Shown: positions 24,889 to 33,389, numbered from the stretch's first letter. The stretch is DNA of 64,000 bases from CAMASH01 sp041746635 (GCA_041746635.1 JBGTGQ010000030.1:1-64000), one strand, 5' to 3'. The notes: a model not told the origin generated them from the sequence alone. Numbers and translations: made by a program.

Positions 24889-25610
24889 GAGAGTAAAATC
24901 GAGTTCTGAATTTCCAGCAGGCGGCGGATCCCTCCCCGGCCCAGTTCCAGCATGGCCGCAAGTTGCGCGTCGGTAAAAACCGCTTCCTCGCCCGAGCCCT
25001 GCAATTCGACAAATTCCAACCGGTCCGTCATGACCAGATTCATGTCCACGCTGGCGTCTTTGTCTTCGAGGTAGTTCAAATCCAGTCGGGCTTCATCATC
25101 CACGATGCCGACGCTGATCGCGGCAACCCGGCGCTTCACGGGCGATTGGGAAATTTTCCCCGCAGCGATCAGAGTCCGGCAGGCCAGTTCAATCGCCACG
25201 CAAGCCCCCGTGATCGCCGCCGTGCGGGTGCCGCCGTCGGCTTGCAAGACGTCACAATCCACCCAGAGCGTGCGCGGACCCAGCGCGGTGAGATCCACCG
25301 CCGCCCGCAGGGAACGTCCGATCAAGCGTTGAATCTCCGTTCCGCGTCCATCCGGGCGGCCTTTGCTGCTCTCGCGCGGCTTTCGCGTCAGCGTGGAATA
25401 TGGCAACATGGAATACTCCGCCGTGATCCATCCTCCCGGGACCCCTTGTTCCTTCATCCAGCGCGGCACCACTTCCTCCAAGGTCGCGGCGCAAATCACC
25501 TTCGTGTTGCCAAAACTGATTAAAACCGAACCCTGGGCATGGGGAGCCACGCCGGGTTCAAGAATAACATTGCGGAGGTCTGTCGCCTCCCTGCCATCGG
25601 GTCGTGCCAT
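24885..25610 (-). CDS. rph: Ribonuclease PH
   Basis: Phosphorolytic 3'-exonuclease trimming tRNA and rRNA ends. Typical segments are SVLISFGNTKVICAATLEE, the phosphate-binding SSKGRPDGRGTEIQRLIGRSL, DCDVLQADGGTRTAAITGA and the C-terminal SGEEAVFT. The length of 241 residues is normal. The start at 25610 opens with MARPDGREATDLRN. Four-base coupling to gmd, an unrelated sugar gene, is an odd pairing. Confidence 0.95.
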   Translation of the reverse strand: MARPDGREATDLRNVILEPGVAPHAQGSVLISFGNTKVICAATLEEVVPRWMKEQGVPGGWITAEYSMLPYSTLTRKPRESSKGRPDGRGTEIQRLIGRSLRAAVDLTALGPRTLWVDCDVLQADGGTRTAAITGACVAIELACRTLIAAGKISQSPVKRRVAAISVGIVDDEARLDLNYLEDKDASVDMNLVMTDRLEFVELQGSGEEAVFTDAQLAAMLELGRGGIRRLLEIQNSILLS

Positions 25611-25696
25611 GACGTTTCAAGGTGCAGGTTTACGCTCGTCTTGCGCAAGATTCTTTTCCATTTGCCTCAGCGGGAAACTTGCGATATTGGCTTTAT

Positions 25697-25740
25697 CGGG
25701 CCGTGGCTTAGCTTGGAAGAGCGCTTTGTTCGAGATGGCT
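25697..25740 (+). pseudogene. tRNA-Pro-like 5' fragment
   Basis: CGGGCCGTGGCTTAGCTTGG followed by AAGAGCGC repeats the first half of the intact tRNA-Pro at 27103, with about seven differences in the first 41 bases. The match fades in the anticodon stem (TGTTCGAGATGG against CGTTCGGGACGAGG). The T-arm and acceptor 3' half cannot be found. It lies between rph and the methyltransferase fusion gene, 1.4 kb from the intact copy and in the same orientation. Confidence 0.65.
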
Positions 25741-25773
25741 TCAGGGCATTTTCGCTCTCGTTCTTATAAAAAC

Positions 25774-26817
25774 CTAGATTTCTCCCGATGATGGGTCGGA
25801 TATCGGCAAGAGCGTTTTTTTCCATGCCTCGGAGTAGAGAAGACCCCACTCGGATTCGCATCGTCTCCGGCACACAAATCCTTGCGCCACAAGGTAGGGG
25901 GCCGGAGGCTCCAGCGCGGCGGCCGAAAGTTGGGTCGCGAGGCGAAAAAAGCGGTACATCGTCCAATGAATGGCTGCGGCTCGCAGGCGGCGCAAAAAGC
26001 CAGTTGCGGGAATTTGGAAATCCGCCACAAGCCAGAGTGCTTCGGGTTTAGCCGCGGCCGCCAGCCGTGGAATGAGGGTGGCTAACTGGGCCCCGGTGAA
26101 GCAATCGAGGACAAAATTTGTCACGATGAGATCGTAGGCATTGGTTGGCGGTCTCCATTTCAAAACGTTTTTTTGCAGGAAAATCACTCGATCCATCGCA
26201 TGGTCCGTCCTGCGCAAACGAGCCCTGGCCAAATCCAACATGCAGAAGCTGGCATCGACACAGGTGATCCGGGCGGAGGGTTGCCGGCGAACGAGCTCAA
26301 CCAGAAAGCGGCCGGGCCCCTCACCCACAAGAAGAACATTCTGACACACCGGCAGGTCGGTGAGATGCGCCCGGCGGCATCGGATAAGTTTTTTTCCGGC
26401 CAGAACGTTTTCCATCCAGTCATAATGACTGGCCAGGAGGTCAAATCCCGACGTGAGGATCCCGCGGTTCCACACGATCCACGATAACAGACCGCCCACG
26501 GCATACGCGGCGACATCCTTCCAGTCAGCCACAGCCCGTGGGAAGAACAGAGGACCCAATCCTTCGCAAATAGTGGACCAGACCAGCCAGTGCCCGACTA
26601 TTTCCAAGGCGGTGGGGAAGCGACCATGGGCCCGCAGCCCAAGTCTCCTCTGAACCCAGAGAACGGGGGGCAGCGCGGCTGGAATCAGTAGAAGGTCTGC
26701 GAACGAGCCCGACAGAAACGGCCAATCCAACCTGGGACTCACAACCCAACGGTTCAAGGCATAAGCCAAAATGGCCAGGACACACAGGGGATCAAAAGCG
26801 TAGCGAAACCGCCTCAC
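25774..26817 (-). CDS. Membrane domain fused to SAM-dependent methyltransferase
   Basis: 347 residues. The first 120 are hydrophobic, with likely membrane segments near residues 8-25, 38-55, 72-90 and 103-117. They resemble small proteins often annotated as magnesium-citrate secondary transporter (FLSGSFADLLLIPAALPPVL, AYAVGGLLSWIVW). From about residue 125 a class I methyltransferase follows: YDWMENVLAG, the SAM loop VLLVGEGPGRFLVEL (161-175), the acidic end of strand 2 in CVDASFCMLDLARARL, and YDLIVTNFVLDCF. The combination is unusual. The substrate is unknown and could be lipid or quinone-like given the membrane anchor. The GTG start at 26817 overlaps a 21-residue open frame by four bases. 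Confidence 0.65.
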   Translation of the reverse strand: MRRFRYAFDPLCVLAILAYALNRWVVSPRLDWPFLSGSFADLLLIPAALPPVLWVQRRLGLRAHGRFPTALEIVGHWLVWSTICEGLGPLFFPRAVADWKDVAAYAVGGLLSWIVWNRGILTSGFDLLASHYDWMENVLAGKKLIRCRRAHLTDLPVCQNVLLVGEGPGRFLVELVRRQPSARITCVDASFCMLDLARARLRRTDHAMDRVIFLQKNVLKWRPPTNAYDLIVTNFVLDCFTGAQLATLIPRLAAAAKPEALWLVADFQIPATGFLRRLRAAAIHWTMYRFFRLATQLSAAALEPPAPYLVAQGFVCRRRCESEWGLLYSEAWKKTLLPISDPSSGEI

Positions 26818-26879
26818 AGGAGGCCGGTCATGACCAGCCCGGCCAGAGACGCGAGGAGCAACTTAAACAATAAAACCAT
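26814..26879 (-). CDS. Possible 21-residue membrane micropeptide
   Basis: ATG at 26879 to TGA at 26814 encodes MVLLFKLLLASLAGLVMTGL plus one Leu, a single hydrophobic helix. Its stop overlaps the GTG of the methyltransferase fusion in the pattern GTGA. It could be a true micropeptide, a leader that couples translation, or chance. No strong ribosome site is visible upstream. Confidence 0.25.
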   Translation of the reverse strand: MVLLFKLLLASLAGLVMTGLL

Positions 26880-27102
26880 GAGGTTAGAGACGTAACATAG
26901 GTGGGGCGCTCGTCAACAAACCTCCGCGGGCGGAATCGGGACGAAACGTTGGACGATGCTGTATCGTCACCGGCTATTTCGGTTTCCACTCGGGGGCGAA
27001 TCTGCTTGCCCCTATATTTGCGCAAAGCGTAATATGCCCCTTACTGCAGCAAGAATATTTCCTCAAACAATATCGCTGTAAGTAACTAATTGCAAACCAC
27101 AT

Positions 27103-27179
27103 CGGGCCGTGGCTCAGCTTGGTAGAGCGCCTCGTTCGGGACGAGGAGGCCGCGGGTTCGAATCCCGCCGGCCCGACCA
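27103..27179 (+). tRNA. tRNA-Pro (anticodon CGG)
   Basis: A complete cloverleaf. The acceptor stem CGGGCCG pairs with CGGCCCG. The D-arm is GCTCAGCTTGGTAGAGC, and the anticodon stem CCTCG/CGAGG has the loop TTCGGGA, giving anticodon CGG. The T-arm is GCGGGTTCGAATCCCGC. The discriminator base A is followed by an encoded CCA (27177-27179). Length is 77 bases. It stands alone, between the methyltransferase fusion and the pdh genes. Confidence 0.97.
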
Positions 27180-27236
27180 TTTTCTACATGTGACCTTTCT
27201 GCCAGATCGAAACCAAACCCCAGGGCCGAGAAAACA

Positions 27237-28436
27237 TCAGAGTTCGGCCGGATTGTTCAACAACTCAGCCACCCGCTTGAGCAATCTTCCGGCCGCCCCG
27301 CCGTCCAGCACCCTGTGGTCGAAGCTCAAGGTAAACGCCGCCTCGGTGATGGGGACAAATTCCTTCTTCGCCGGATCCCAATGCGGCACGATCTGACCCG
27401 CTCCCATGCCCAGCAAAAGCGTCTGTTCCGGCAAGGGAATGGGCGTCGCGATGGTGAGACCGAAAACCCCGTAATTGGTCACGGTGGCAATCGAACCGCC
27501 CATGTCTCCCGGGGGCATGCGGCGCTGCCGGGCCAGTTCGACCAGGCGGTTGTAGCGGTCAATCAAATCCACCAAGGGAAACTGATCGGCATTGCGGATG
27601 ACCGGCACGAGCACGCCATCCTCGGCCTCGACCGCAAACCCGATGTCGATGGAGCGCGGGTGAATGATCCGGTCGCCGATGAGACGGCCGGCCGGCGCGC
27701 TGTTTTCCGAGAGGGCCATGGCCAGGGCGCGCATGGCGTAAAGAGCCGGGCCGGCCTTGTGCGGCGCGCAGGTTTTGCGATGCGCCAGCATGTTGTCCAG
27801 CCGCACGGGCAGAACCACCGTGGCCAGGGGCCGCGTGGCGCTGCGGCGCATGGCATCGGCCACGGCCACGCGCATGGACGAGGCCGGGGTGATGCGGTTG
27901 CGTTCGATGTCTTCGAGGAACTTTTCCAGATCCTCAATCGTCGCCCGTCCACCCGCGCCGCTGCCGGCAATGCCGGAAAGGTCGGCCGCGTGGAGTCCGA
28001 GTTCGGTCATGCGCGCCTTCATGCGGGGCGAGAGATAACTGGCGCCACCCGCATGAGCGGGCACGGGCAGGCCGCGCACGGTGGGCTCGACTTGTTGCGG
28101 GGCGGAATTTCGGGCCGGGCGTTTTTCTTTCTTCGCGCGCGGCGCGTCCTTGGACGGCGGCTTGTCGTCCAGCCCCAAACGCAGCGCCTCCTCGGCGCTG
28201 ACTTCAATGTAACCGAGAATTGCGCCGACGGGATAGCTCTGGCCTTCCTCGGCGTTAATCTGGCAAACAATGCCCGAGCAGGGCGCCGTGACGCCCATCA
28301 CGGCCTTGTTCGTCTCCACTTCTAGGATGTCCTTGTCGGCTTCGATGGCCTCGCCTTCCTTGAAGAGAAGTTTGACAATGGTGGCCTCGGCGATGGACTC
28401 GCCAAGCTGGGGCATCAATAGTGGAACCTGGGCCAT
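27237..28436 (-). CDS. pdhC: 2-oxoacid dehydrogenase E2, dihydrolipoamide acyltransferase
   Basis: Transfers the acyl group from lipoamide to CoA. The N-terminal lipoyl domain has its lysine in VETNKAVMGV. After a Pro/Lys-rich linker, the subunit-binding domain is YLSPRMKARMTELGLHAADL followed by GSGAGGRAT. The C-terminal catalytic domain ends with FDHRVLDGGAAGRLL, supplying the active-site His and Asp. The length of 399 residues indicates a single lipoyl domain. The E1 genes precede it on the same strand with a 38-base gap. Whether the complex prefers pyruvate, acetoin or branched-chain acids cannot be fixed from sequence. No E3 gene is nearby. Confidence 0.9.
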   Translation of the reverse strand: MAQVPLLMPQLGESIAEATIVKLLFKEGEAIEADKDILEVETNKAVMGVTAPCSGIVCQINAEEGQSYPVGAILGYIEVSAEEALRLGLDDKPPSKDAPRAKKEKRPARNSAPQQVEPTVRGLPVPAHAGGASYLSPRMKARMTELGLHAADLSGIAGSGAGGRATIEDLEKFLEDIERNRITPASSMRVAVADAMRRSATRPLATVVLPVRLDNMLAHRKTCAPHKAGPALYAMRALAMALSENSAPAGRLIGDRIIHPRSIDIGFAVEAEDGVLVPVIRNADQFPLVDLIDRYNRLVELARQRRMPPGDMGGSIATVTNYGVFGLTIATPIPLPEQTLLLGMGAGQIVPHWDPAKKEFVPITEAAFTLSFDHRVLDGGAAGRLLKRVAELLNNPAEL

Positions 28437-28474
28437 GGGATTTTCGATTTGGGATTTTCGATTTGATTACACGT

Positions 28475-29437
28475 TCACATTTCCAAGAGCCGACGGGTAG
28501 CCGAGGTAATGGCGCTGGCGGTGGGACGATGGGCCGTCCACAGGTCGGGGTGATAAGGCACGGGGGTGTCTTTGGCGTTAAGGCGCTGCGGCGGGGCATC
28601 GAGCAGACCGAAGCCCTCGGCGGTCACGCGGGCGACGACTTCCGCCGATACCCCACCCCACGGCCAGGCCTCACTCACGCAAAGCATCCGCCCGGTGCGG
28701 GCCACGGAAGCCAGCACGGTGTCGGTGTCCAACGGCTTGACCGTGCGCAAGTCCACGATTTCGATTTCGTAGCCGTCCTCGGTCAGTTCCTTCGCCGCCG
28801 CCAGGGACTCATGAACCATCGCGCCATAGGTGACAATGGTCGCGTCACGGCCATGACGGGCCAGCCGGGCCTTGCCCACCGGCATGTTTTGCTCCGGCAG
28901 CTTTTCGGCCTTGAGGTGGTTATAGAGAAATTTGTGCTCGCAGAAAATCACCGGGTCATCGAGGGCAATGGCCTCCAGCAACATGCTGTAGGCATCCTCC
29001 ACAGTGCCGGGAGTCATGACGATCAGACCCGGATAATGCGCATAGAGCGCCTCCATGCTCTGACTGTGAAACGGGCCGCTGCCGGATGTTCCACCGGACG
29101 GCAGCCGCACCACAATGGGACACGAGACCTCCGTCCGGTAAAAAAGCGTGGCCGCGTGGTTGACGATCTGATTGAAGCCGCAGGTCGAAAAATCCGCGAA
29201 CTGCATCTCCACCACGGGACGCATCCCCTCAATGGCCGCGCCGATGGCCACGCCGACAATGGCATCCTCGCTCAGCGGCGCATCCAACACGCGGCCGGGA
29301 AATTTACCCGCCAGATTTTTCGTCACCTTGAAGGCCCCGCCGAAGGACCCGATGTCCTGCCCGTAAAGAAAAACCCGGGGATCGTCGGCCAGCGCCTTGG
29401 CCAGCGCGGCATTGATGGCTTCGAGATAAGTGATCAT
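28475..29437 (-). CDS. pdhB: 2-oxoacid dehydrogenase E1 beta subunit
   Basis: Transketolase-like beta subunit of the thiamine-dependent E1. It starts MITYLEAINAALAKALADDP and includes GQDIGSFGGAFKVTKNL, the central EMQFADFSTCGFNQIVNHAA and the C-terminal CVSEAWPWGGVSAEV. The length of 320 residues is standard. Its ATG overlaps the stop of the alpha subunit gene by four bases, coupling the two chains of the E1 tetramer. Confidence 0.93.
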   Translation of the reverse strand: MITYLEAINAALAKALADDPRVFLYGQDIGSFGGAFKVTKNLAGKFPGRVLDAPLSEDAIVGVAIGAAIEGMRPVVEMQFADFSTCGFNQIVNHAATLFYRTEVSCPIVVRLPSGGTSGSGPFHSQSMEALYAHYPGLIVMTPGTVEDAYSMLLEAIALDDPVIFCEHKFLYNHLKAEKLPEQNMPVGKARLARHGRDATIVTYGAMVHESLAAAKELTEDGYEIEIVDLRTVKPLDTDTVLASVARTGRMLCVSEAWPWGGVSAEVVARVTAEGFGLLDAPPQRLNAKDTPVPYHPDLWTAHRPTASAITSATRRLLEM

Positions 29438-30450
29438 GTCTCGATAAAATTATCCGCCAGCCGCGTGTCGGAAATGGCCATCCATTCCTCCTCCGCCGGA
29501 TCAGGTGACGCTTCGCGTTGCACCCTGGCGGCGGTGGAATCCACTTCTTTTTTGGATTCGGCCCGCCAACCCGCGATTTCCTCCGCCGTGGCCCAGTCTT
29601 GCTCCAAGGCAAAATCCTCCGCCACCTTTACGCAGTCGCGGCCCAGATGGGCGGCCTTTAGCGCGGGATCGATATAACTCCCATCATCGTGCTCGCCATG
29701 TCCGACCAGGCGCAACAAATCCCCCACCACCATCTGCGGACCACCGCCCTCGCGCGCATCCCGAACCGCGGTCCCAAGCACGCGCAGACATTCGGAAAGA
29801 TTGGTGCCGTCCACGCGGTGCGAGGCCACCCCGTAGCCGGCGGCCTTCTCAATGAGATCCTTGCAGACGAACTGCCGGCTGGAGGGCGTTGAATAGGCGT
29901 ATTGATTGTTGGCGATGACCAGCACGAGTGGAAGTTTTTCGACGGCGGCAACGTTAAGCCCCTCGTGAAATGCGCCGGTCGAGGTGCCGCCGTCGCCGAT
30001 GCACGTGGCTCCGACCACGCCGGTTTCTCCCTTCATGCGGCGGGCCATGAGAGCGCCGGCCACCGCGGGAATCATCGCACCCAGATGACTGATCATGGCA
30101 TAATATCCCTCCCGCGGGCGACCGCGATGGATGTTGCCGTCCCGGCCCCGCATGGAACCAAGTTGGGAACCCAGATAGGTGCGCAAGGTATCGAGCGACG
30201 TATCCCCGAAGGCCATGCGTCCGGCCTGATCCCGGATGAGCGGGGCAAAAATGTCGCCCTTGCGCAAATGGATCCCGACCGAAACGCTGAGAGCCTCCTG
30301 TCCCCGCCCGAGAAAAACCCCGCCCTTGATCGCTCCGGCCCGGTAGAGGCTGGCAAGTTTCTCCTCAAGAATCCGGGCCAAAAGCATGACCCGAAGGGCT
30401 TGAAGATATTCGGTTCGGGTAGGACCGGCTGGCCCGCGGGCGGATGACAT
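29434..30450 (-). CDS. pdhA: 2-oxoacid dehydrogenase E1 alpha subunit
   Basis: Thiamine diphosphate-binding subunit. The TPP motif runs from CIGDGGTSTGAFHEGLNVAA to VIANN. The N-terminal YRAGAIKGGVFLGRGQEAL and the sequence GRDGNIHRGRPREGYYAM are typical. The length of 338 residues fits the pyruvate-type heterotetramer. First gene of pdhA-pdhB-pdhC; a small coiled-coil membrane protein gene lies 63 bases upstream on the same strand. Confidence 0.92.
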   Translation of the reverse strand: MSSARGPAGPTRTEYLQALRVMLLARILEEKLASLYRAGAIKGGVFLGRGQEALSVSVGIHLRKGDIFAPLIRDQAGRMAFGDTSLDTLRTYLGSQLGSMRGRDGNIHRGRPREGYYAMISHLGAMIPAVAGALMARRMKGETGVVGATCIGDGGTSTGAFHEGLNVAAVEKLPLVLVIANNQYAYSTPSSRQFVCKDLIEKAAGYGVASHRVDGTNLSECLRVLGTAVRDAREGGGPQMVVGDLLRLVGHGEHDDGSYIDPALKAAHLGRDCVKVAEDFALEQDWATAEEIAGWRAESKKEVDSTAARVQREASPDPAEEEWMAISDTRLADNFIET

Positions 30451-30513
30451 CGCGTTAGAAATAGATCAGGGCCGCGAGGGCTGCAAATCTTTCGTGACCT
30501 TCAAAACATCCCC

Positions 30514-30870
30514 TCACGCCGCCGGGACGATGCTTTGCCAGAGGAGAAAAAATATCACGGCGAGAATGAGAAGGAGGATGGCGGTTTTGATCCGGGCGGA
30601 AAACAGCACGCGCGAAGGCAGGCGCTTTTTTTTTGGTTTGCGACCGGAACCACCCCGCCCCATGCCCGAAGAAATCGTCGGACCGGCGCTGACCGCGCGT
30701 TCGTGCGCCTGGGCACGCTTTAGCTCCTCCTGGGCGGCAATCTGGGCCGGAATGCGGATGAGTTTTTTTTCCAATTCCTGCTGCTTGCGGAGCACTTCCG
30801 CATGCAGCTGCTCCAACTGACGTTCCTCCGCCGAGAGACGCGAGACCTTGGAAGAAGGAGGCCGCGCCAT
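30514..30870 (-). CDS. Small coiled-coil protein with C-terminal membrane helix
   Basis: 118 residues. A long charged helix (LSAEERQLEQLHAEVLRKQQ and following, to about residue 55) is followed by a glycine- and lysine-rich linker (GRGGSGRKPKKKR) and a single membrane segment, TAILLLILAVIFFLLW, close to the C-terminus. The tail-anchored layout suggests a cytoplasmic coiled coil held at the inner membrane. No family is recognised. It is three bases downstream of a second coiled-coil membrane protein gene, so the two probably work together. Confidence 0.6.
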   Translation of the reverse strand: MARPPSSKVSRLSAEERQLEQLHAEVLRKQQELEKKLIRIPAQIAAQEELKRAQAHERAVSAGPTISSGMGRGGSGRKPKKKRLPSRVLFSARIKTAILLLILAVIFFLLWQSIVPAA

Positions 30871-30873
30871 GGA

Positions 30874-31497
30874 TTATTGAGCGGACATGTGGGAGAAAAC
30901 CCAGACCACGAGGGCGATGAGTCCCAGCAGCCAGAGAGGAAGGGTGAACGCCGCACCGGCCTTGAGCCAATAGGAGAACCCGCGTTCCTCAAACATGCCA
31001 TACTCCTGCTCGTAGGAACCCGCGGCGCCGGATGAGGACGACTCGGCCGGGGCATCGACGGCGATCTTGGCCTGCGCCTTGATATAATCCGCGCGCGCAT
31101 CCTCCACCGCGCTCAGGGCCTTGCTCAGTTCCCGGGGCAACTCGTTCGCGCCCCAGATCTTCGGATTGATGTTTTCGATGCCGCGCAGGTGCTGGGTGAA
31201 AGAATTGTGAATGGAGTTCAGCTGCTCCAGCCGCTTTTGCGCTTCCTCCGCCTCGCGCTGCACGGACGCCAGCGAACGAGTCAGCTTGTCCAACATGTCG
31301 CTGCGGCCGGTTTCGAGTTCGTCCTGACGACGCTTGAGTTCTTCGAGCCTTAGCTTTTGCTTCTCGATGTCCTCGAGCTGGCGCTTGAGTTTTTCCAGCT
31401 CAGTGTTGGTTTTTTGCACCTCTTCGCCGAGGTCTTCAGGATTATCCTCCACGAGGTCGAGCAGGGTATCCGAGGCTTTGCTGAAATCCGATGGCAT
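30874..31497 (-). CDS. Coiled-coil protein with C-terminal membrane helix
   Basis: 207 residues. Residues about 20-100 form a strong heptad-type coiled coil (LEKLKRQLEDIEKQKLRLEE, LASVQREAEEAQKRLEQL). A flexible Ser/Ala linker comes next, then a membrane segment FTLPLWLLGLIALVVWVFS at the C-terminus. Nothing identifies a function. It forms a two-gene unit with the 118-residue tail-anchored coiled-coil gene downstream, and lies upstream of the pdh operon. A structural or scaffold role at the membrane is inference. Confidence 0.6.
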   Translation of the reverse strand: MPSDFSKASDTLLDLVEDNPEDLGEEVQKTNTELEKLKRQLEDIEKQKLRLEELKRRQDELETGRSDMLDKLTRSLASVQREAEEAQKRLEQLNSIHNSFTQHLRGIENINPKIWGANELPRELSKALSAVEDARADYIKAQAKIAVDAPAESSSSGAAGSYEQEYGMFEERGFSYWLKAGAAFTLPLWLLGLIALVVWVFSHMSAQ

Positions 31498-31561
31498 AAA
31501 AAATCGCGGGCTTTAGCATTATTAAAGCGGCGGACAAAAAATTCCAGCACAAACAATCAGA

Positions 31562-31617
31562 GGGATTTCACGCTTCAACGTGTGCCTTTCGGAGCAGCCT
31601 AAAGGCTGGACTCCAAC
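31562..31617 (-). repeat. Dispersed 55-base repeat, copy 1
   Basis: Read on the minus strand: GTTGGAGTCCAGCCTTTAGG continuing to GCTGCTCCGAAAGGCACACG and GTGAAATCC. It matches the copy at 62256-62310 over its whole length with only a few differences, in the opposite orientation. It contains small palindromes (CCTTTAGG-type). Intergenic, between the coiled-coil gene and the D-threonine aldolase-like gene. Confidence 0.7.
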
Positions 31618-31627
31618 TCATCCGCAA

Positions 31628-32713
31628 TCAATCAGAGCGTCCGCGGGCATCGACCGGCCAGCTTTCGCGAACAGCTTCTCCCTCCAGAACATGCACGCTG
31701 GCGGCGAGGTTCACCACCGGACAAACGTGAGCCGGCAAGAAACGCAGGCGTTGTCCGATTTCGAGAGACTCAACTCCCTCGCCCGTCACGTGGCCGTGTT
31801 CCTCGCTTACGCGGGTCACGGCCAGCGAAGGGTGTTCGAGGCAGCGACCGGAAAGGCCGGCCGGCGTTTTGTCGCCGCTGAAAACCTTGGAACCCGCGTC
31901 AATTAAAGCGAGGCTTGGGTCCGGTCGGTCCACCACGGTGGCAAGAATGGTCAGGGCCACATCTTCGGCCGCCATCACGCCGGTCGATTCCGCCAGGGCC
32001 AGATCGCCCAAAACATAACCCCCCGGACGCACTGCCTGAACATGGGGCCTTCCGGCCATGAAGGTGGCCGTGACACTGCAACCCGGCCAGAGGGAGGGCT
32101 CGCCGCCGATGGCTTCACGGGCACCGAGCAGGGATTCATACACGCGGTCCGCCATGTCGGCTGCGCTCTCCGACGATGATGCCCCGTAGGTGTGGCCTTC
32201 GTGGGTGTAGAGCCCGAGGAGTTCCATGCGGGGCGAGCGCCGGATTTTCTCCGCCACCGCAGCAGCTTGAGACGGATCGCGCACGCCCTCGCGATGCAAA
32301 CCGGTGTCGATGGCCAACAGGACGGGCACGGTGATGTCCGCCGCAGCCAGCAAACGTTCGAGCGCATCGCAGTGGGGCGCGCTCGTCACGGCCAGGATCA
32401 GGCGGTCGATTTTCTGCTGGAGGGCGCGGACCCGCGGAGCCTTGGCCAGATCGACCAGCGAATGGGCGATAAAGACCTGCCGGACGCCGGAAGGAAGCAG
32501 GGCTTCGGCTTCGCCGAGTTTGGCCAAGGTGGCCCCCGCCGCGCCGAGTTCCAACTGCCGCCGGAGAATCGGCACCATCTTGTGGGTTTTGCTATGCGGC
32601 CAGAGTTCCGTCCCTCCGGCATCACAAGCGGATTGCATGGCGCGGAGATTTTTATCGAGCCGGACGGCGTCGATTACCACCGCCGGCGATTCGAGGTCCG
32701 CCAGGGATTTCAT
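31628..32713 (-). CDS. D-threonine aldolase / D-serine dehydratase-like PLP enzyme
   Basis: 361 residues with an alanine-racemase-like N-terminal barrel. The PLP lysine is in WPHSKTHKM. A C-terminal metal-binding domain carries the characteristic PAHVCPVVNLAA, and EEHGHV supplies a further His. The family splits or dehydrates D-beta-hydroxy amino acids with PLP and a divalent metal. The exact substrate is not predictable. It stands alone between repeats, on the minus strand. Confidence 0.85.
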   Translation of the reverse strand: MKSLADLESPAVVIDAVRLDKNLRAMQSACDAGGTELWPHSKTHKMVPILRRQLELGAAGATLAKLGEAEALLPSGVRQVFIAHSLVDLAKAPRVRALQQKIDRLILAVTSAPHCDALERLLAAADITVPVLLAIDTGLHREGVRDPSQAAAVAEKIRRSPRMELLGLYTHEGHTYGASSSESAADMADRVYESLLGAREAIGGEPSLWPGCSVTATFMAGRPHVQAVRPGGYVLGDLALAESTGVMAAEDVALTILATVVDRPDPSLALIDAGSKVFSGDKTPAGLSGRCLEHPSLAVTRVSEEHGHVTGEGVESLEIGQRLRFLPAHVCPVVNLAASVHVLEGEAVRESWPVDARGRSD

Positions 32714-32843
32714 GAGGCAAAGCCTCCGATTGGTCCCAAAACTTTGGCAGGCCGCCCAACCCGGCGGGCACTGTAATCAATTCCCATGACCGCCTGCATT
32801 TCTCCCTTTCGCGTCTGTTCGCGTGTGGCGCGGGCCAGCTATT

Positions 32844-33389
32844 CTACACCAACCCTAGCTTCATCCGGCCTTCTTCGCTGATCATGGATTGACTCCACGG
32901 CGGGTCCCAGACGAGTTCGACTTCGGCGTCGGCCACGCCTTCGATGGCGAGAATTTTCTGCCGGGCATCGGCGGCGATGGCCGGGCCCATGCCGCAGCCG
33001 GGGGCGGTGAGGGTCATTTTGACAAGCACGGATTTTTCGCCTGCGCTTTTCTCGTCCACCTTGCAATCGTAGATGAGACCGAGGTCCACGACATTAACCG
33101 GAATCTCCGGATCGAAAACGGTCTTGAGTTGTAACCAGACGGCGTCCTCGGTCGGGCCGGAGATTTTTATTTCGGACTGCGCTTTCTCCGCCGCGGGATC
33201 GAGGCCGAGGGCATCAATATCCTTGAGGTCAAGGCGGGCCAGTCCGCCTGGCGTGGCCACAGTGTAGGTGCCGCCGAGGGATTGGGTGATGACGACGTTC
33301 ATCCCGGCGGGCAGGGTGAGCGGATTGCCGCTGGGAATCTGGATGGCGTCGCAGTCGCGGGTGAGGGTGATTTCGCGATGGTCGTTCAT
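32844..33389 (-). CDS. sufT: SufT-like Fe-S assembly factor (DUF59/MIP18)
   Basis: 181 residues from ATG at 33389. The N-terminal part (to about residue 75) is the SufT-specific extension: RDCDAIQIPSGNPLTLPAG and GGTYTVATPGGLARLD. The MIP18 domain follows, with DPEIPVNVVDLGLIYD and the conserved cysteine in TLTAPGCGMGPAIAADA. It helps mature Fe-S proteins. The longer open frame reaching 34133 runs antisense-like over its upstream partners and is not real. Last gene of the rhodanese-NifU-SufT unit, with a four-base overlap. Confidence 0.87.
   Translation of the reverse strand: MNDHREITLTRDCDAIQIPSGNPLTLPAGMNVVITQSLGGTYTVATPGGLARLDLKDIDALGLDPAAEKAQSEIKISGPTEDAVWLQLKTVFDPEIPVNVVDLGLIYDCKVDEKSAGEKSVLVKMTLTAPGCGMGPAIAADARQKILAIEGVADAEVELVWDPPWSQSMISEEGRMKLGLV

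Noticed and set aside
26974..27180. Minus-strand ORF with GFEPAASSSRTRRSTKLSHGP-type sequence
   Set aside because: This is the well-known spurious translation of the strand opposite a tRNA gene; the tRNA-Pro explains it.
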